This document shows, piece by piece, positions 35,019-46,942 of a DNA stretch of 64,000 nucleotides. This stretch comes from Bullera alba (Eukaryota > Basidiomycota > Tremellomycetes > Tremellales > Bulleraceae). The stretch spans positions 434,001 to 498,000 of the forward strand of contig BCIX01000007.1 of assembly GCA_001600095.1 (NCBI GenBank), written 5' to 3'. The notes below the pieces were generated by a model. The model had not been told where the DNA came from. It was given only the letters and a program-made list of their open reading frames with translations, and did not search any database. Position 1 is the stretch's first letter; every line of letters starts with the position of its first letter. The position numbers and the translations under genes were made by a program.

Positions 35019-36653
35019 TCACACGTCGACCTCTGACATCGTGTCCAGAACCCTCTCCACGGCCGCCTTTCCCAGCGGCACCCATATCCACCTCCCAGTC
35101 CTGCCCTCCTGGTCTACCGGCGCTTCTACAACCAGACCATGATCTTTGAACTCGCCCATGAGGGCATTATACCTCTCCTCCTCTCTCGCAATAAACTTCT
35201 CCCTCGAGAGCCTCTGCATAATATCGTTGTCCAAGGCGAATACAGGCGCCGTGGCGGCTAGTGGATGGGCGGTGTGCGAGGATGGCTCGGGAGGCAGAGC
35301 TGAGAGCTGCTTGCTGAGTAGTAGCTTGATCAAGCGGAGTGCCATGGGTGGAACGGATTTAAGAATCTGCAATGCTCCTTCTTCGGATATACCCCCTGCC
35401 GAGGACGAGGTGATGCCGCCCAAAGTGGTCGACGAGGCCGATAGCCGTTGATAGGTGAGCTCAACGTCATAGTCGTCGAAGGTGGTGAGATTGTGGTAGA
35501 TCCAGTTGAAACCCCTACTCGCCAAAGGCGTCCCGCTCCATCCTCCAGGAGGGTACTGGTGCGGAGGAGTGTTGGTTTGCGTGGCGGAAAAGAGAAGTGG
35601 GGTGTGAAGATGATCGAAAGAGGCGATAATGTGGATGTTTGGCGAACATGCCAATAAGGATAGAATCCCGAGTGACCTCGGCGTCCGCAGTGTCGGAGAA
35701 TCGATATTGTGTATTATGAGATAGAGTGGCACCGCTGCCACAGGCCATGTTGAGGTTTTCCCCCGAGGGACCGCTTCTGGTGGTAGGAAGTGTGCGTAGC
35801 AGCGATAGACTGCTCTCTCCAGCGGTGTGTTGGCGGATGAGGGTACTGGAATATCCTGGGGTATCGATATCGCATCTTCTATCTGGGACAGAACGTCCCT
35901 TATGCCAATCTGTGGAAAGTGACCATTGACAATGACACAGTGACCCTTTTTACAGAGGACGTCCGTGGCGAAACGATTCAACGTCTTGCGCTTGGACCCA
36001 AACCCATAGGTCATCAAGTTGAATCCTTGCTCCAACTCCAATGACCACTGTTCAAACCGATCCACCAGACCGTCTTCGAGGTCTTGGACCACGGCCTTGG
36101 CTTTGCCTTTTGACCGGGCGTACGAGGCGTATTTCTCATACTGGGCCTGAGAGAGCGGTCTCACCAAGGCGGAGTACGAGTTTCCAGATGTTTTCGCCGA
36201 TCTCGACGTCGAGAGGAAATATGCGTCCGACTTTGAGGGTCTGATAAATCCAGCGTCGCCCTCGTTCCGTGCTTGGGTGGGCGTAGCTGCCGCTTTGGGT
36301 TTACGCGGAGTGGGCGTCTTCCTCGGTTTACTGGGAGTCGACCTCGGAGTGGCTCTCGAACCGGGAGTGCCTATCAACCCGGTTTTGCCTCTCTTCATGG
36401 GTGTAGCCTCGTCCATGTCCTCTTCCTCGTCTTCCTCGTCGTCGTCGTCATCGCTGTCGTGTCCACCTCGCTCGTGCTCCTCGTCGTCATCCTCCTCCTC
36501 GCCGTCAGAGTCGCGAGAGGGGTTGTGGTTGTCGTAGCCGGTCAAGAAGGAGACCAGGTGGGACGCGCTGGCATGGCCTTCGAGACCATCTTCAGCGTCG
36601 GCTTCTGGCGTCGATTGTTTTCTAGCTCGCTTCGACGGTCTGGCAGCTACCAT
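35019..36653 (-). CDS. ORC2: Origin recognition complex subunit 2
   Basis: Single exon, 544 aa, ATG at 36653. The N-terminal 170 residues are disordered: an acidic run of Asp/Glu (EEDDDEEHE and DDDDDEEDEEEDMDE), then a TP-rich basic tract (TPRSTPSKPRKTPTPRKPK) with CDK-type sites. The conserved core starts with YFLSTSRSAKTSGNSYSAL and contains FNLMTYGFGSKR, VIVNGHFP, LIIHNIDSPTLR, NIHIIASFDHLHTPLLFSA and FNWIYHNLTTF, all signatures of Orc2's AAA-like domain. A winged-helix C-terminus closes the protein (RWIWVPLGKAAVERVL). Works in ORC at replication origins. Divergent from RFC1, start codons 239 bp apart. Confidence 0.95.
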   Translation of the reverse strand: MVAARPSKRARKQSTPEADAEDGLEGHASASHLVSFLTGYDNHNPSRDSDGEEEDDDEEHERGGHDSDDDDDEEDEEEDMDEATPMKRGKTGLIGTPGSRATPRSTPSKPRKTPTPRKPKAAATPTQARNEGDAGFIRPSKSDAYFLSTSRSAKTSGNSYSALVRPLSQAQYEKYASYARSKGKAKAVVQDLEDGLVDRFEQWSLELEQGFNLMTYGFGSKRKTLNRFATDVLCKKGHCVIVNGHFPQIGIRDVLSQIEDAISIPQDIPVPSSANTPLERAVYRCYAHFLPPEAVPRGKTSTWPVAAVPLYLIIHNIDSPTLRTPRSLGILSLLACSPNIHIIASFDHLHTPLLFSATQTNTPPHQYPPGGWSGTPLASRGFNWIYHNLTTFDDYDVELTYQRLSASSTTLGGITSSSAGGISEEGALQILKSVPPMALRLIKLLLSKQLSALPPEPSSHTAHPLAATAPVFALDNDIMQRLSREKFIAREEERYNALMGEFKDHGLVVEAPVDQEGRTGRWIWVPLGKAAVERVLDTMSEVDV

Positions 36654-36892
36654 CTTCGTATCCGCGCAGTATCTCGAGCTCCTGTCTGGGTGCGTGAGCT
36701 GGGCGAGCGGTGACTGCAGTGTAGTATGCTATGTGAGATCGCAGAGTAGTAGCAGAAGAGCTAGAGAAGAGCTTGACCGTCGTCGCGTTGATTCTGCCTC
36801 CACTTTTCGCATTTCGCGTCATCTTCGATCTCGCCCTCATGTCCGTGTCTCTCTTCCTAAACACTCTCATCTCTACCGACTTTGGGGATACA
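36654..36892. promoter_or_regulatory. Shared bidirectional promoter of ORC2 and RFC1
   Basis: 239 bp between the two start codons. Contains adjacent TTTTCGC and ATTTCGCGTC (36804-36820), resembling E2F/MBF G1-S elements (TTTCGCG core). The motif match is by eye; cell-cycle control of both genes is inference from their function. Confidence 0.5.
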
Positions 36893-39800
36893 ATGGCACC
36901 AGCTACATCGCCCAAGAAGGCCGCAGAATCACCTAGGAAGTCTGCACCGGAGAAGAAGAAAGTTGTCGCCAAGAGGGAATCCGACCCAGCGGCCGATATC
37001 CGCAACTTTGTGCGTATTCGTGATCGGCATTGAGCATGGCTAATCCTCCTTGGGCAGTTCTCACAGGGGACCACGATGTCTGTACGTACTGCATGAGGGA
37101 TTGATGGGGGAGGAGCTAATATGAGAGACTGGTAGGGCTCGTCGAAACCATCCCAGAGCAGTCAGAGGGGTGTGGGGAAAGCCAACCCTATAACAATAGG
37201 CGAGTCAGAGTGGAGTGCGAGGACAACAAGGCTAATCTCTGGTCGGGTAGATGATAGCGATGATGAGATCGAGGCCAAGCCGTAAGTTTTGCCCGCCTAG
37301 TACATGCGAGTCTTGACACCGCTGACTTTGTCCACAGAGCATCGAAGTGAGCTACTACATGCATTTCGTAGCGCTCGAAGTATAGCTCATACGATATTAG
37401 ACCCGTGGCCAAGCCTACGAGCTCGAAGCATTTCTCGAACAAACCCTCGTCCTCAGTAAGCCCCCAACTCCATCAGCTCTCTAGTATCTGATGGCTGACT
37501 GGGCTACTTAGGCAAAACCCAGTTCCATGCCCAAATCGCCGGAACCCACGCCGGCTTCAAAGTCCAAACCACAGCCTGCATCGTCGTCCAAGAAGCCGAT
37601 CCCCACGACTGTCGCGAAACGCAGGGCTGCTGATCCAGACTCTGACTCTGACTTGGAGGAAGTCAGGCCCGCAGCCAAGCGACAGTCCTTGGGGGGCGCA
37701 AGGGCAGCCACCAAAAAGTCGGCTTATGTCGAATCGTCAGATGAGGACGAGGATATGGAGGAGGAGAAGCCAAAAGTAGTAACGAAGCCCAAGGCGCCTG
37801 CAGCAAAAGCCAAACCCGCCGCGAAGCCTAAGAAGGCGGTGTCGGTAAGCCCGTCCCACGCTGCTGTGCTTAGACGACGCTGACTCGACTGCAGCCGATG
37901 GACATTGACGAGTTGACCGAGCCTGAATCCGACTTTATCGATGACGACGACGAAGATGAGAAACCTGCCAAAAAGGCCAAAGCGCCGGCAAAGAAGGCAC
38001 CAGCGAAGAAAGCCCCTCCGCCGAAGAAGGCTCCCGCGAAAGCTGAGTCTAGCGAGTCGAAGAAGGACGACGTGAAGGAGGAAGATAAGAAGCCAAAGTT
38101 CAAGTATGTCACGGATCAACGTGGTGATATAAAGCTCACACCTCGCAGCTACAGAGCATACGCCGCGACGAAAGCTGCGGGTCCTGCGAACCCCGGTTCA
38201 AAGGACATTCCCGAAGGTCAACCTGATTGTTTGGCCGGATTGACGTTTGTCTTTACTGGAGAGCTGGACAGTCTGTCTCGAGAAGATGCCACCGAGCTGG
38301 TCAAGCGTTATGCCGGGTGGGTAAAGACAACCTCGTCTAAAGTGTTGAAAAGCTTACACCATCACAGCAAAACGACAACCGCCCCCTCCAAGAAGACAGA
38401 CTACGTCGTGCTCGGGACTAATGCCGGACCGTCAAAGGTTGCCAAAATAGAGACCCTCAAGCTAAAGACGCTCGACGAGGACCGATTCTTGGACTTGATC
38501 AGGACGTCGAGGGGCAAGCCGCTAGATGAGAAAGCGCTCAAAGCGAGGGAAAAGGAGGAAAAGAAGATTGTCGATCAGGCCAAAGAGATGGAAAAGAGGG
38601 AGAGGGAGGAGGAAAAATTGCGAAAGAGGAAGGAGGCGGCTTTGCAGGGCACTGGTATCGCGGCAAAGTGAGTCGGTGGGGTGTGATCAAAAATTGATCT
38701 GTACTGATGCCGTGGCGATAGGAAAACTGTCCCCATTTCCGCTCAGTTGTGGACGACGAAATATGCTCCTCAGAACATCAAGGAGATTTGCGGCAACAAA
38801 GCACCTGTGGAGAGACTAGGACAATGGCTCGAGGACTGGTGAGCCCTGGACAAGGATTGAGGTAGAGAAGGGGTGGCTGACGATGGTTTAGGGACAAGAA
38901 CTACAAGTCTGGCTTCAAGAAACCCGGGAAAGAGGGTATGGGCATTTACAGAGCGGTCCTCATCTCCGGTCCACCTGGTATTGGCAAGACGACGTCTGCA
39001 CACCTGATGGCAAAGTCGGCTGGATACAACCCGATAGAGCTGAACGCGAGTGATGCGAGGAGCAAGAAGCTGGTCGAGAATCAGACCAATATCGACAACA
39101 CCTCCCTCGACGGCTTCTTCCAGGGCACTGGTGTAAAGGTGAGGCCAGCGGCCACGATTGTACTCACATGGAAATGACTGAAGACACGGCTTAGAGCACA
39201 ACCGTGATTGATGGCGTGAAGATTGACTCGAAGACCTGCCTCATCATGGACGAGGTGGATGGTATGTCGGCCGGAGACCGGGGTGGTGTAGGCGCCTTGA
39301 ACACCTTGATCAGGAAGACAAGGGTGGGTCAAACTCTATTGGTGTTGATGACTGACGCGATGGTTAGATCCCAATGATCCTAATCTGCAATGACAGGACG
39401 CTGCAGAAGATGAAACCGCTACAGAGCACGACCTTCAACATGACTTTCAGGAGGTGAGTTTGATGCCCTCGTCGTGGGGTGTGTCTGACAGAGTGGTCTA
39501 GACCTCAAGCCAATGAGATTCGCTCGCGACTGATGACCATACTGTACAAGTAAGTCAGCTTCAAAATATTCACTGTCACCACCAGCTGACCTGGAACTCA
39601 GGGAGAAGATGAAGATCCCAGCAAATGTCCTCGACGAGTTGGTCAAAGGTGCAAATTCGGACATTCGACAGGTGCTCAACATGATGTCTACGTTCAAGCT
39701 GGGCAAAGATGAAATGGACTTTGACGAGGGCAAAGCTTTGTAAGTGAAGCTCTGGGGTGGAACACGCCGGTGCCGTGCTGAATGAGGTTTCAGGGCCAAG

Positions 39801-41121
39801 GTTAACGAGAAGAACACGATCATGACGCCGTTCACCATTATCGACAAGTTGACAGGGCCGTACGCGTTCTCAAAGACAAGTAGGGATACTCTGGGCGACA
39901 AGATGGAGCTGTACTTTCACGATTTCTCCTTTGTCCCGCTTTTCATGCAGGTGAGTCGGTTCGAGCCTCACCTCTCAAGTCCTCCCAGGAGGATCGTTGC
40001 GGAGAAGAGAAAACTGCTGATTGCTCGCAGGAGCATTATATCAAGACCGCACCGAGCGCCTTGAACCAGCTTGATGGACCTGACAAAGAGCTGAAGCACC
40101 TCGACTTGTTGTCCAAAGCGGCGGACTCGATCTCCGATGGCGATCTGATCGACCGGATGATCCATGGGTAGGTCGCTCAAGGAGAGTTCCTCGATTGGCT
40201 TACTGACGGAATGCAGATCCGAGCAGCATTGGTCTTTACTCCCTCTGCACGCCGTGGCCTCGACGGTAAAGCCCGCGTCGTACATATACGGCGGGAGTGC
40301 CCGGATAGGTGGTCCCGCCTGGGGCGGGCCCTCCTTCCCAGCGTGAGTGGTTCCTTAGCACGAAAGTGCCCCATGGCTAACGCTGGTGTAGCTGGCTCGG
40401 CCAGAATTCGAAGCAGAACAAACTGGGGCGACAGCTCACGGATATTCAAATTCGAATGCGGCTCAAGGCCTCTGGAAGCAGACAGGAGATTAGGGAGCAG
40501 TACATGCCAATGCTGGCGAGCAAGATTCTCCTTCCGATGGTCGAGAACGGACAGGTGAGTGATGTAGAGTCCGGGCACTCCTCGGTGCCACGAGGGCACA
40601 GAGACTGACGGCTCGCAGGACGCGATTGACGAGACGATCGAGTACATGGACAGCTACTACCTCGGCAAGGAGGACTGGGACTCGTTTGTCGAGCTCGGCG
40701 TGGATCAGATGAAGGACGAGTTGATCTTGAAGAAGATCCCCACGGCCGTCAAGTCGGCTTTTACCAGGCAGTACGTCGATCTCCCCCACACAACTCGGTA
40801 TGCTGACTGTCCTAGGTATAATAAGAAAGACCACCCGATTGCATTCCACAAGGGAGACATGTTCGCAGCGTCCAAGAAGAAATTGGTGGAGACTGGCCCT
40901 GCGCCCGATAACGACGATGTGTTCGAGGTGCGCAATGCTTACACTGAGGGTTTGAGCGTCGCTGACTGGTTTAGGACGACGGCATGGTCGAGGAATCAGA
41001 TACAGAGAAGCCGGGGGAGAACGACGACGTTAATGACATAGGCAAGGACAAGCTCATCAAGGCAGTCAAGGCAAAGGGCAAAGCGGCGGCCAAACCAAAG
41101 CCCAAGCCGAAGAAGAAGTAG
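36893..41121 (+). CDS. RFC1: Replication factor C large subunit
   Basis: Twenty-one exons, 1054 aa: 36893-37009, 37058-37081, 37136-37281, 37338-37346 (9 nt), 37401-37455, 37512-37844, 37895-38316, 38368-38667, 38722-38838, 38892-39138, 39195-39323, 39368-39453, 39502-39549, 39602-39739, 39794-39950, 40031-40167, 40217-40342, 40392-40554, 40619-40770, 40816-40927, 40975-41121. RNFFSQ at the start matches the PCNA-binding box. A BRCT domain lies at about 339-420 (DCLAGLTFVFTGELDSLSRED). The AAA+ clamp-loader core has Walker A GPPGIGKTT (534-542) and Walker B LIMDEVDG (606-613). C-terminal collar and a Lys/Pro tail (AKPKPKPKKK). The 51-nt intron 38317-38367 is in frame but breaks the BRCT if retained. 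Exon 3 may hide a 57-nt GC-AG intron (see findings). Loads PCNA at primer ends. Confidence 0.93.
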
Positions 41122-41529
41122 TGGCGGTAGGTATACACGTTTCAAGTTGTTGGAACACCAGAGGCAGCTCGTTGTCGAGCGAGATCGTCTTGGACTACGA
41201 CCGTACGCCTTGTCCTCGTTCCTCGTTCTCAATTTCTCCAGTACTTTGGATCTGGCGAGACATGGCCAGCATGCAACCGTTGTACATAGACTCTCAAATA
41301 GCTGCATGAGAATGATAATGTACAAAAGAGGGACCCGACCGGGACACCAGAGGAGAAAACTAGATTCCTATAACAGGGAGCTAGGTGAAAAACTCCTCGA
41401 GGGTCGCGATCTGCCCTGATACCTTTCCGACGCCTTGCTTCGTGTTTTGATCACCACTTCTGACTACTGCACAGTTTTCCAGAACATCACTCCAACTTCC
41501 CTTGCTCCTCACTCCCTTTTACACACCGC
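41122..41529. other. Convergent 3' spacer, RFC1 / Ca2+ exchanger
   Basis: About 400 bp between two stop codons; expected 3' UTRs and poly(A) signals of both genes. No ORF supported. Confidence 0.5.
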
Positions 41530-44065
41530 TTACGATGTCGGGTCGTAGAACCTAAGCACTAGTCAGTATTGAAGATGGCGCGTATTGCCCGACTTGACTC
41601 ACCAACAGACCAGCGCGATGGACACGTATGCCATCATCATGACAAAGCCCTCGAGGTAGTTTGTCCTTCCGTCCGAAATGGCAAAGTTGACCAACAGAAC
41701 CGAGATGACCAAAGTGATGCTATGACGGATCAGCAAATGGCCAAATAGCACACATGGCCACAACTCACGTCTCAAAAGTGTCAAAGAAGAGGATCATCGG
41801 TTGACCAATGGCCCAACCGATCAACACCAAGATCGGGAGGATGCACAGCGAGACCTGGATGGACGAGCCGACCGCGATGGACATTGACAGGTTGAGCTTG
41901 TCTTTCACAGACACGGTGACTGCAGTGATGTGCTCGACCGAGTTTCCAATCACCGGCAAGAGGATGAGCGCGACAAACTCTCTCGACACGTTGCCGGTGG
42001 CGGTCAACCCGTCGATCGACTCGATGAGCCATTCGGCAGTGACACCCGCCAATGCGGTCATGAGGGAGAGTAGGGCAAAGGCGAACCAAAAGCTGATCTT
42101 GATCTCGTCCACTCTGTAGTTTTCGTGGTCCTCGTCGTCTTCGTTTTCGGCCATTTCAGCCTCGGGGCTGAACCCGACTTGTGCTTCGGCGTCGGCCAGA
42201 TCCTGGTCGCGATCACCAAGACCATATGGTCTAGCGGGTTCGGCGTGGTGGTGGTGGTGATGGTGATGAGGGTGTTTCTCGTTGATCGAATCGGGCTCGC
42301 CGATGACAGGAACCTCTCTGATCATGCCATTACCCATGTCCACCTCCACATCTTCGAGATCGACGGCGGATGTGACGGCAACGTTGGTGTCGCTGGGTCC
42401 GTAACCAGTGTCTGTGCCATCCCGCATTCGGGCGACCTTTTCGTCAATGGTCGACGGGTCGGACCCGCTTCTCGACCTTGGATGCTTGACGCTCCATCGT
42501 CTAAAACGTCGGAAAGGCGAGTTGACCGTGCCAGTAGACCTAGATGAGGATGTGGACGACGAGCCAGACGAATCGGCAATGCTTGGCACCCAGTTGGGCT
42601 TGGGAAAGACCGTACCGTGCTCGGGCTTGGGTCCTGGCAGCGGGTGGACAGGGGCATCTCGGGGCAGTCGGAAGAGGTACGCGTGGGTCCACAGCTGGAA
42701 CATGAGGAACACGCCATACACCGAGAGGAGGATGAAGGCGAGACCTCGAGACATCTTGAGGAGATTGTCGAGTTCCGGTCCTTCAGGGGTTGCGGATCCA
42801 GGTCGAATAGTCTGGCTGACGATATCCTGGGTCGAGGGGTAGGCATAATGGTACGCCGCGGGGAGCACAATCGCGGTGAGCTAAGAGAAGTTAGCATAAG
42901 ACCTTGCGATACTGTCGGTGACTCACTGTGATACCCAGAAGCGAAATGTGCATTTGAGCGCCAACGACACCATACAATTGCTCGTGGAATCGGAGACCAC
43001 CGGCAAAGTAACTCATACCGAGGACGAGCAGTACGTTGGAGAGGATACTACCGACCATGGAGGCTTGGACAATGTCGAGTTCACCCTTGACCAGAGCGAG
43101 AATGGCGATGAGCAACTCGACGGCGTTACCAAACGTCGCGTTGAGCAGACCTCCCCAGGCATCACCGAGCCTGCTGGCGAGTTGCTCTGTGGCATAACTC
43201 AGACCACCGGCGAGCGGCACGATGCACAGGAGCGCGGTGACGAAGATGGCCACGGGGTCTTGGTGCGAAAAATGCATCGCCCATGATAGGGGGAGTAGCA
43301 CCGGGACGAGCCAGATGACCGGGCATCCCTTGAGCGTGTTCTGCAGAGATCAGCAGATGCCATGAAGTGGTACTGACTCACCTTGATGCTCTCTTTGAGA
43401 GTTGGCGACGGGAGCTTCTTCTTCTTCTTGGGCACCGGCGGCTCATCGCCACCAATGCCACTCCCGACATCGGCAGGCCCCCCTGGTCCGGGTGCTTGAC
43501 CTGCCGCGTTGCGGGGGTTGCTCATGCCCACCTCCCTCGGTCTGTAGACCAGAGAGGCTGGGATGCCACCGGGTGCATCAATAGGACCTTCGCGTTTGGC
43601 CGGCACGACTCTGCCAAGATGCTCGGTGGCGCGTCGTAATGGCTCGGCGATATTGATCGACTTTGCCGCGTTTGCAGTCTGTGCTGCGAAGTCGCGCACC
43701 TTGGGCCGGTTGCTCGTCGGTCGCGAGACCGGTACGTCGGGTCCAAGGCCATTTGGACGGAGCGTGGTTGCTTGTGCGTCAAGGAGGATGGATGGGGGCG
43801 AGGGATTCATCTCGGTTTGACCGGCTGACGCGGCGCCGGCGTTGCCACCGACCGCCTTGGCGCGGTGGGTGTCATCGTCGAGGGGGCGTTTAGCACCGGG
43901 TCTCTCGATCCGTGGGTCTGGAATGCCATCGTGGTGAGAGTCGGGTAGCTGGGTGTTGCTTGTAGTTGGCGCTGTGCGCGGGCTGGGTGGATTATGATGA
44001 TACGAAGATGACCTTCGTATATCTGGCTCTGGATCTGGGTCTAGCTCGATCGGGGTATTGATCAT
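41530..44065 (-). CDS. VCX1: Ca2+/H+ exchanger, CaCA superfamily (VCX1-type)
   Basis: Minus-strand exons 44065-43382, 43340-42927, 42880-41769, 41719-41603, 41551-41530; 782 aa. The two CaCA alpha-repeats are clear: GNAVELLIAILALVKGEL (from about residue 299) and GNSVEHITAVTVSVKDKL (from about 678), each with the acidic residue that binds the cation. Multiple hydrophobic helices surround them. The loop between the halves is long, Ser-rich and acidic, with eight consecutive His (about 571-578) followed by Asp/Glu, a metal-binding-type loop. An unusual 230-residue disordered N-terminal extension occupies exon 1. Expected role: proton-driven Ca2+ uptake into the vacuole. The choice of VCX1 over other fungal CAX paralogues is by overall similarity, so the symbol is less sure than the family. 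Confidence 0.88.
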
Positions 44066-44597
44066 AGATGTATGGGAGAGGTCCAGCGGGCTCTCTGTGT
44101 TCTGGGTGGTAGGGGTGGTGACTAAAGTCGGTTGTGGTTGTAGTTCGAACAGATACGTGTTCGAGAGATGAAAGGAGAGAGAAGATGGGATGATAGACGG
44201 CTTATACTTGTACGATGGACGATCGCGCTATCATCCCAACTGCGCTAAGCATAACCTCACTTGCCCAAAGAGGCAGTCGACACCGCATGACATAGCTTGG
44301 CACGGAGATCGCCGGGTGGCAAATTCAGTATCACCATCGGACATGGCCGCTCGTGGCACCTCCTCGCGGTTGTGGCACTTTTCATCTTCTCTTACATCGA
44401 TGGTCCTCACGCCGGATTCCATGGCCAAGACAGCGCAAAACGAGCCCAAAGCAGAAGCGAATTGGTACAGGTGCATGCACGCCCCGGTCTCGCCGGGACG
44501 GAACTATAAAATCGTAAAGAACGAGTCCCAAATGATGGTGTAAATCGCAAACTAAATCTATGCCGTCTCTCGTCAAGTTTTCCAGTCGTCGAGCGCT
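44066..44597. promoter_or_regulatory. Promoter of Ca2+ exchanger and 3' side of PHO89
   Basis: About 530 bp between two minus-strand genes. No ORF supported; no clear calcineurin-response element seen by eye. Confidence 0.4.
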
Positions 44598-46572
44598 CTA
44601 GAAGGGCTTGCCGAACTGAGGAGCGTTGAGGAACAGGCCCATTGTGATTCCGCCAATTAAACCGGCGATTCTGCGATTGGAATCAGCATACGTTCCTCTA
44701 AACAACCTCTGAAGTACTCACGGGATGGTCATGATCCAAGAAAAGACCAAGAGACCGACTCGCTGCCAGTTGACGGCCTTGAGGGTACCGTTGCAGAGAC
44801 CGACACCGACGGTGGCACCGGTGATGCACATGGAAGTCGAGACGGGAAGGGCGTACTGGGAGAAGACAAGGACGGTGATGGCGGCACCCATCTCCATCGA
44901 AGTACCTCGGGATGGAGAGTGGTAGGTGATCTTGTTACCCATGACCTTCATGATGTTGTAACCGTAGGTGACGAGACCGGCAGAGATGGTGAGGGCGAGG
45001 ACGGCAATCTGCCACAGGGGTACAACGGCCTTGGCCTTGGCGGCATCACCAGTCGACCAGGCACCGTAGATGACGGCCCATGGACCGACAGAGTTTCCAA
45101 TGTCGTTGGCACCGTGGGCGAAAGAGGCGGTACAGGCGGTAAGAACCTGGATGAAAGAGTAGGTGTGCTCGACCTCGTTGGGGTACTTGGTGGCGTGAGA
45201 GTAGACTCGCTCCATTCGGGCACCTTCGGGTGTACCAGAGATACCGTGCTGGGCAGAGTGAATGTCGTAGTAGAAACCGTAGAGGAGACCGACGGTGATC
45301 TGGGCTGGGATTCGGCTGAGGATGATCTTCATGTTCTTGAGCTCGTAGATCTCTCCGGCACCCATCTGGTTCTCGTGGAGGTATCGCGTGGCCCAACCGA
45401 TAGGACCCTTTCTCCTCCTGAGCTTGGCGTTGAGTCGAGCATCACCCTGAGCGAGAAGCTCCTTGTAGGTCGATTGGTAAGAGACGGCGGTCATGGCAGG
45501 CGAGACACCGAGGGTGGGTAACTGGTTGGGCGAGAGGTACTGCTCCTTGGTCTCGTACTCATCGGAGAGGGAACCGTCGGCGGATCGGGAAGCACCAGCC
45601 TGTGGAGTGGGCTTCTCTCCCCTCTGCTGCTCCACGTCATCCTCCTCCTCCTCGTGCTGGACGACGGCGTAGTTGGGGACGACAGACTTCTCGGTCTCTC
45701 CGACGACGGGCCGCTTGAAGAGAAGTGGGCCCTGGAAGACGTGGTACCACTTGACGTCGGGGTCCCTCTTGATGATCTTAGCGTGGATGTATGGGACGAA
45801 GAAGATGGCGGAGAGGATGGCGACACCGAAACCGGTACCGAGACAGACGGCGGCAATGTACCAAGCTGGCTTCTTGTTCAGGCCCAGTCGTGGGGAACCC
45901 TTGTAGACGACGGACAGGGTGCAGACGGTGGCGGCGATGAGGAAGAAGAAGGGAGCGGTCCAAACGGCCCATGGCACTGGGTTTCGTCGCATGTGAACGG
46001 TGACCTTGATGAGCATGAAGATGATGGCACCGAAGCAGGCGGCACAGGCTGGGGCCATACCGAGACCGGCAAAGATGGCACCGAGTCCTTTACCCTTGTT
46101 CCATCCCCACTGGACCTGGGAGGCACCGACCGTGGCGATACCGACACCGGCGACCGACGAGATCAGAGAGTAGGTCGAGGAGACGTGGGCAGAGTGTCGC
46201 GTACACCACATGACCCAGATCGAGGCACCGGCAAGGGCACAGGTGAACGCGAGCATCTGCACACCGGCGTCGCCTCGGAAGGCAGAGTTGGGGATGATAC
46301 CGTTCTTGATCGTGTCGGCAGTTCGGGCACCGACGAGGATGGCACCGAGCATTTCGAAAATCGTACCGAGGACCATTGCCTGTCGGTAGCTGACGGACCG
46401 GGACGAGACGGAAGTGGCCCACGCGTTGGCGACATCGTCTACAGTGTGTTAGTAGGGTGCCACATGCCACTACTGATCGCCACTACTCACTGGCACCGTT
46501 GTTGTACGCGTCAAGGAGGGCGAAGAATGTGCCGATGGCGAACACGTAGTCGTACTGGGAGAGCTTGGGCAT
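44598..46572 (-). CDS. PHO89: PiT-family phosphate permease (Na+/Pi symporter type)
   Basis: Minus-strand exons 46572-46491, 46438-44722, 44670-44598; 623 aa. Both PiT signatures are present: NNGANDVANAWATSVSSRS near the N-terminus (from about residue 24, spanning the first intron) and FAHGANDIGNSVGPWAV in the C-terminal half. About ten to twelve hydrophobic segments; a large hydrophilic loop in the middle (KRPVVGETEKSVVPNYAV and onward, rich in Glu, Ser and Pro) is typical of the fungal and animal members. Plasma-membrane high-affinity phosphate uptake is the known role of the family. The first intron begins inside the signature, so the 82-nt first exon is certain. Pho4-like CACGTT sites lie 315-370 bp upstream. 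Confidence 0.93.
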
Positions 46573-46886
46573 GGTCGTTCGATGTCACTTGGGGGTGTGA
46601 GTGACTCGGGGTTTTGGGTGTGGGTGGGTGGGTGGGTGAGGTGATAATGGGAGAAGGGTGCTCTGACCTCTCTGTCTATTATATTGCATCTATACCATAC
46701 GGAGCTACTCGACGTGTGCGGGAAAAAAAGTCTGTGATGGGCTGATGAGCAGGCCAGGCAGGCAGCAGAGAGGAGTCGCCGGGTGTGCGATCATTACCAC
46801 TTCCGAGAACCACACCATACGGGTCTTTTTTATGGAAATAGGCATAATCAGAGGCTTGTGCCTGGCGCGGCAGGCAGATCTCGACG

Positions 46887-46942
46887 AACGTGTTATGATC
46901 CTCGACTCTGATTGGCTGGAGATCAACACGTTCATACACGTT
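46887..46942. promoter_or_regulatory. Cluster of CACGTT motifs upstream of PHO89
   Basis: AACGTG at 46887-46892, CACGTT at 46927-46932 and CACGTT at 46937-46942. The first two sit in a perfect 9-bp inverted repeat, GAACGTGTT (46886-46894) and AACACGTTC (46925-46933). CACGTK is the core bound by fungal Pho4 bHLH proteins, so phosphate-starvation control is a reasonable inference. Confidence 0.5.

Noticed and set aside
38317..38367. Retention of the 51-nt in-frame stretch in RFC1
   Set aside because: Splicing it gives a continuous BRCT motif (KRYAGKTTTAPSKKTDY); retained, it inserts 17 unrelated residues.
44919..46604. Antisense ORFs of 200 and 316 codons across PHO89
   Set aside because: Gly/Asp-rich products typical of the reverse of a GC-biased gene; the sense frame is a clear permease.
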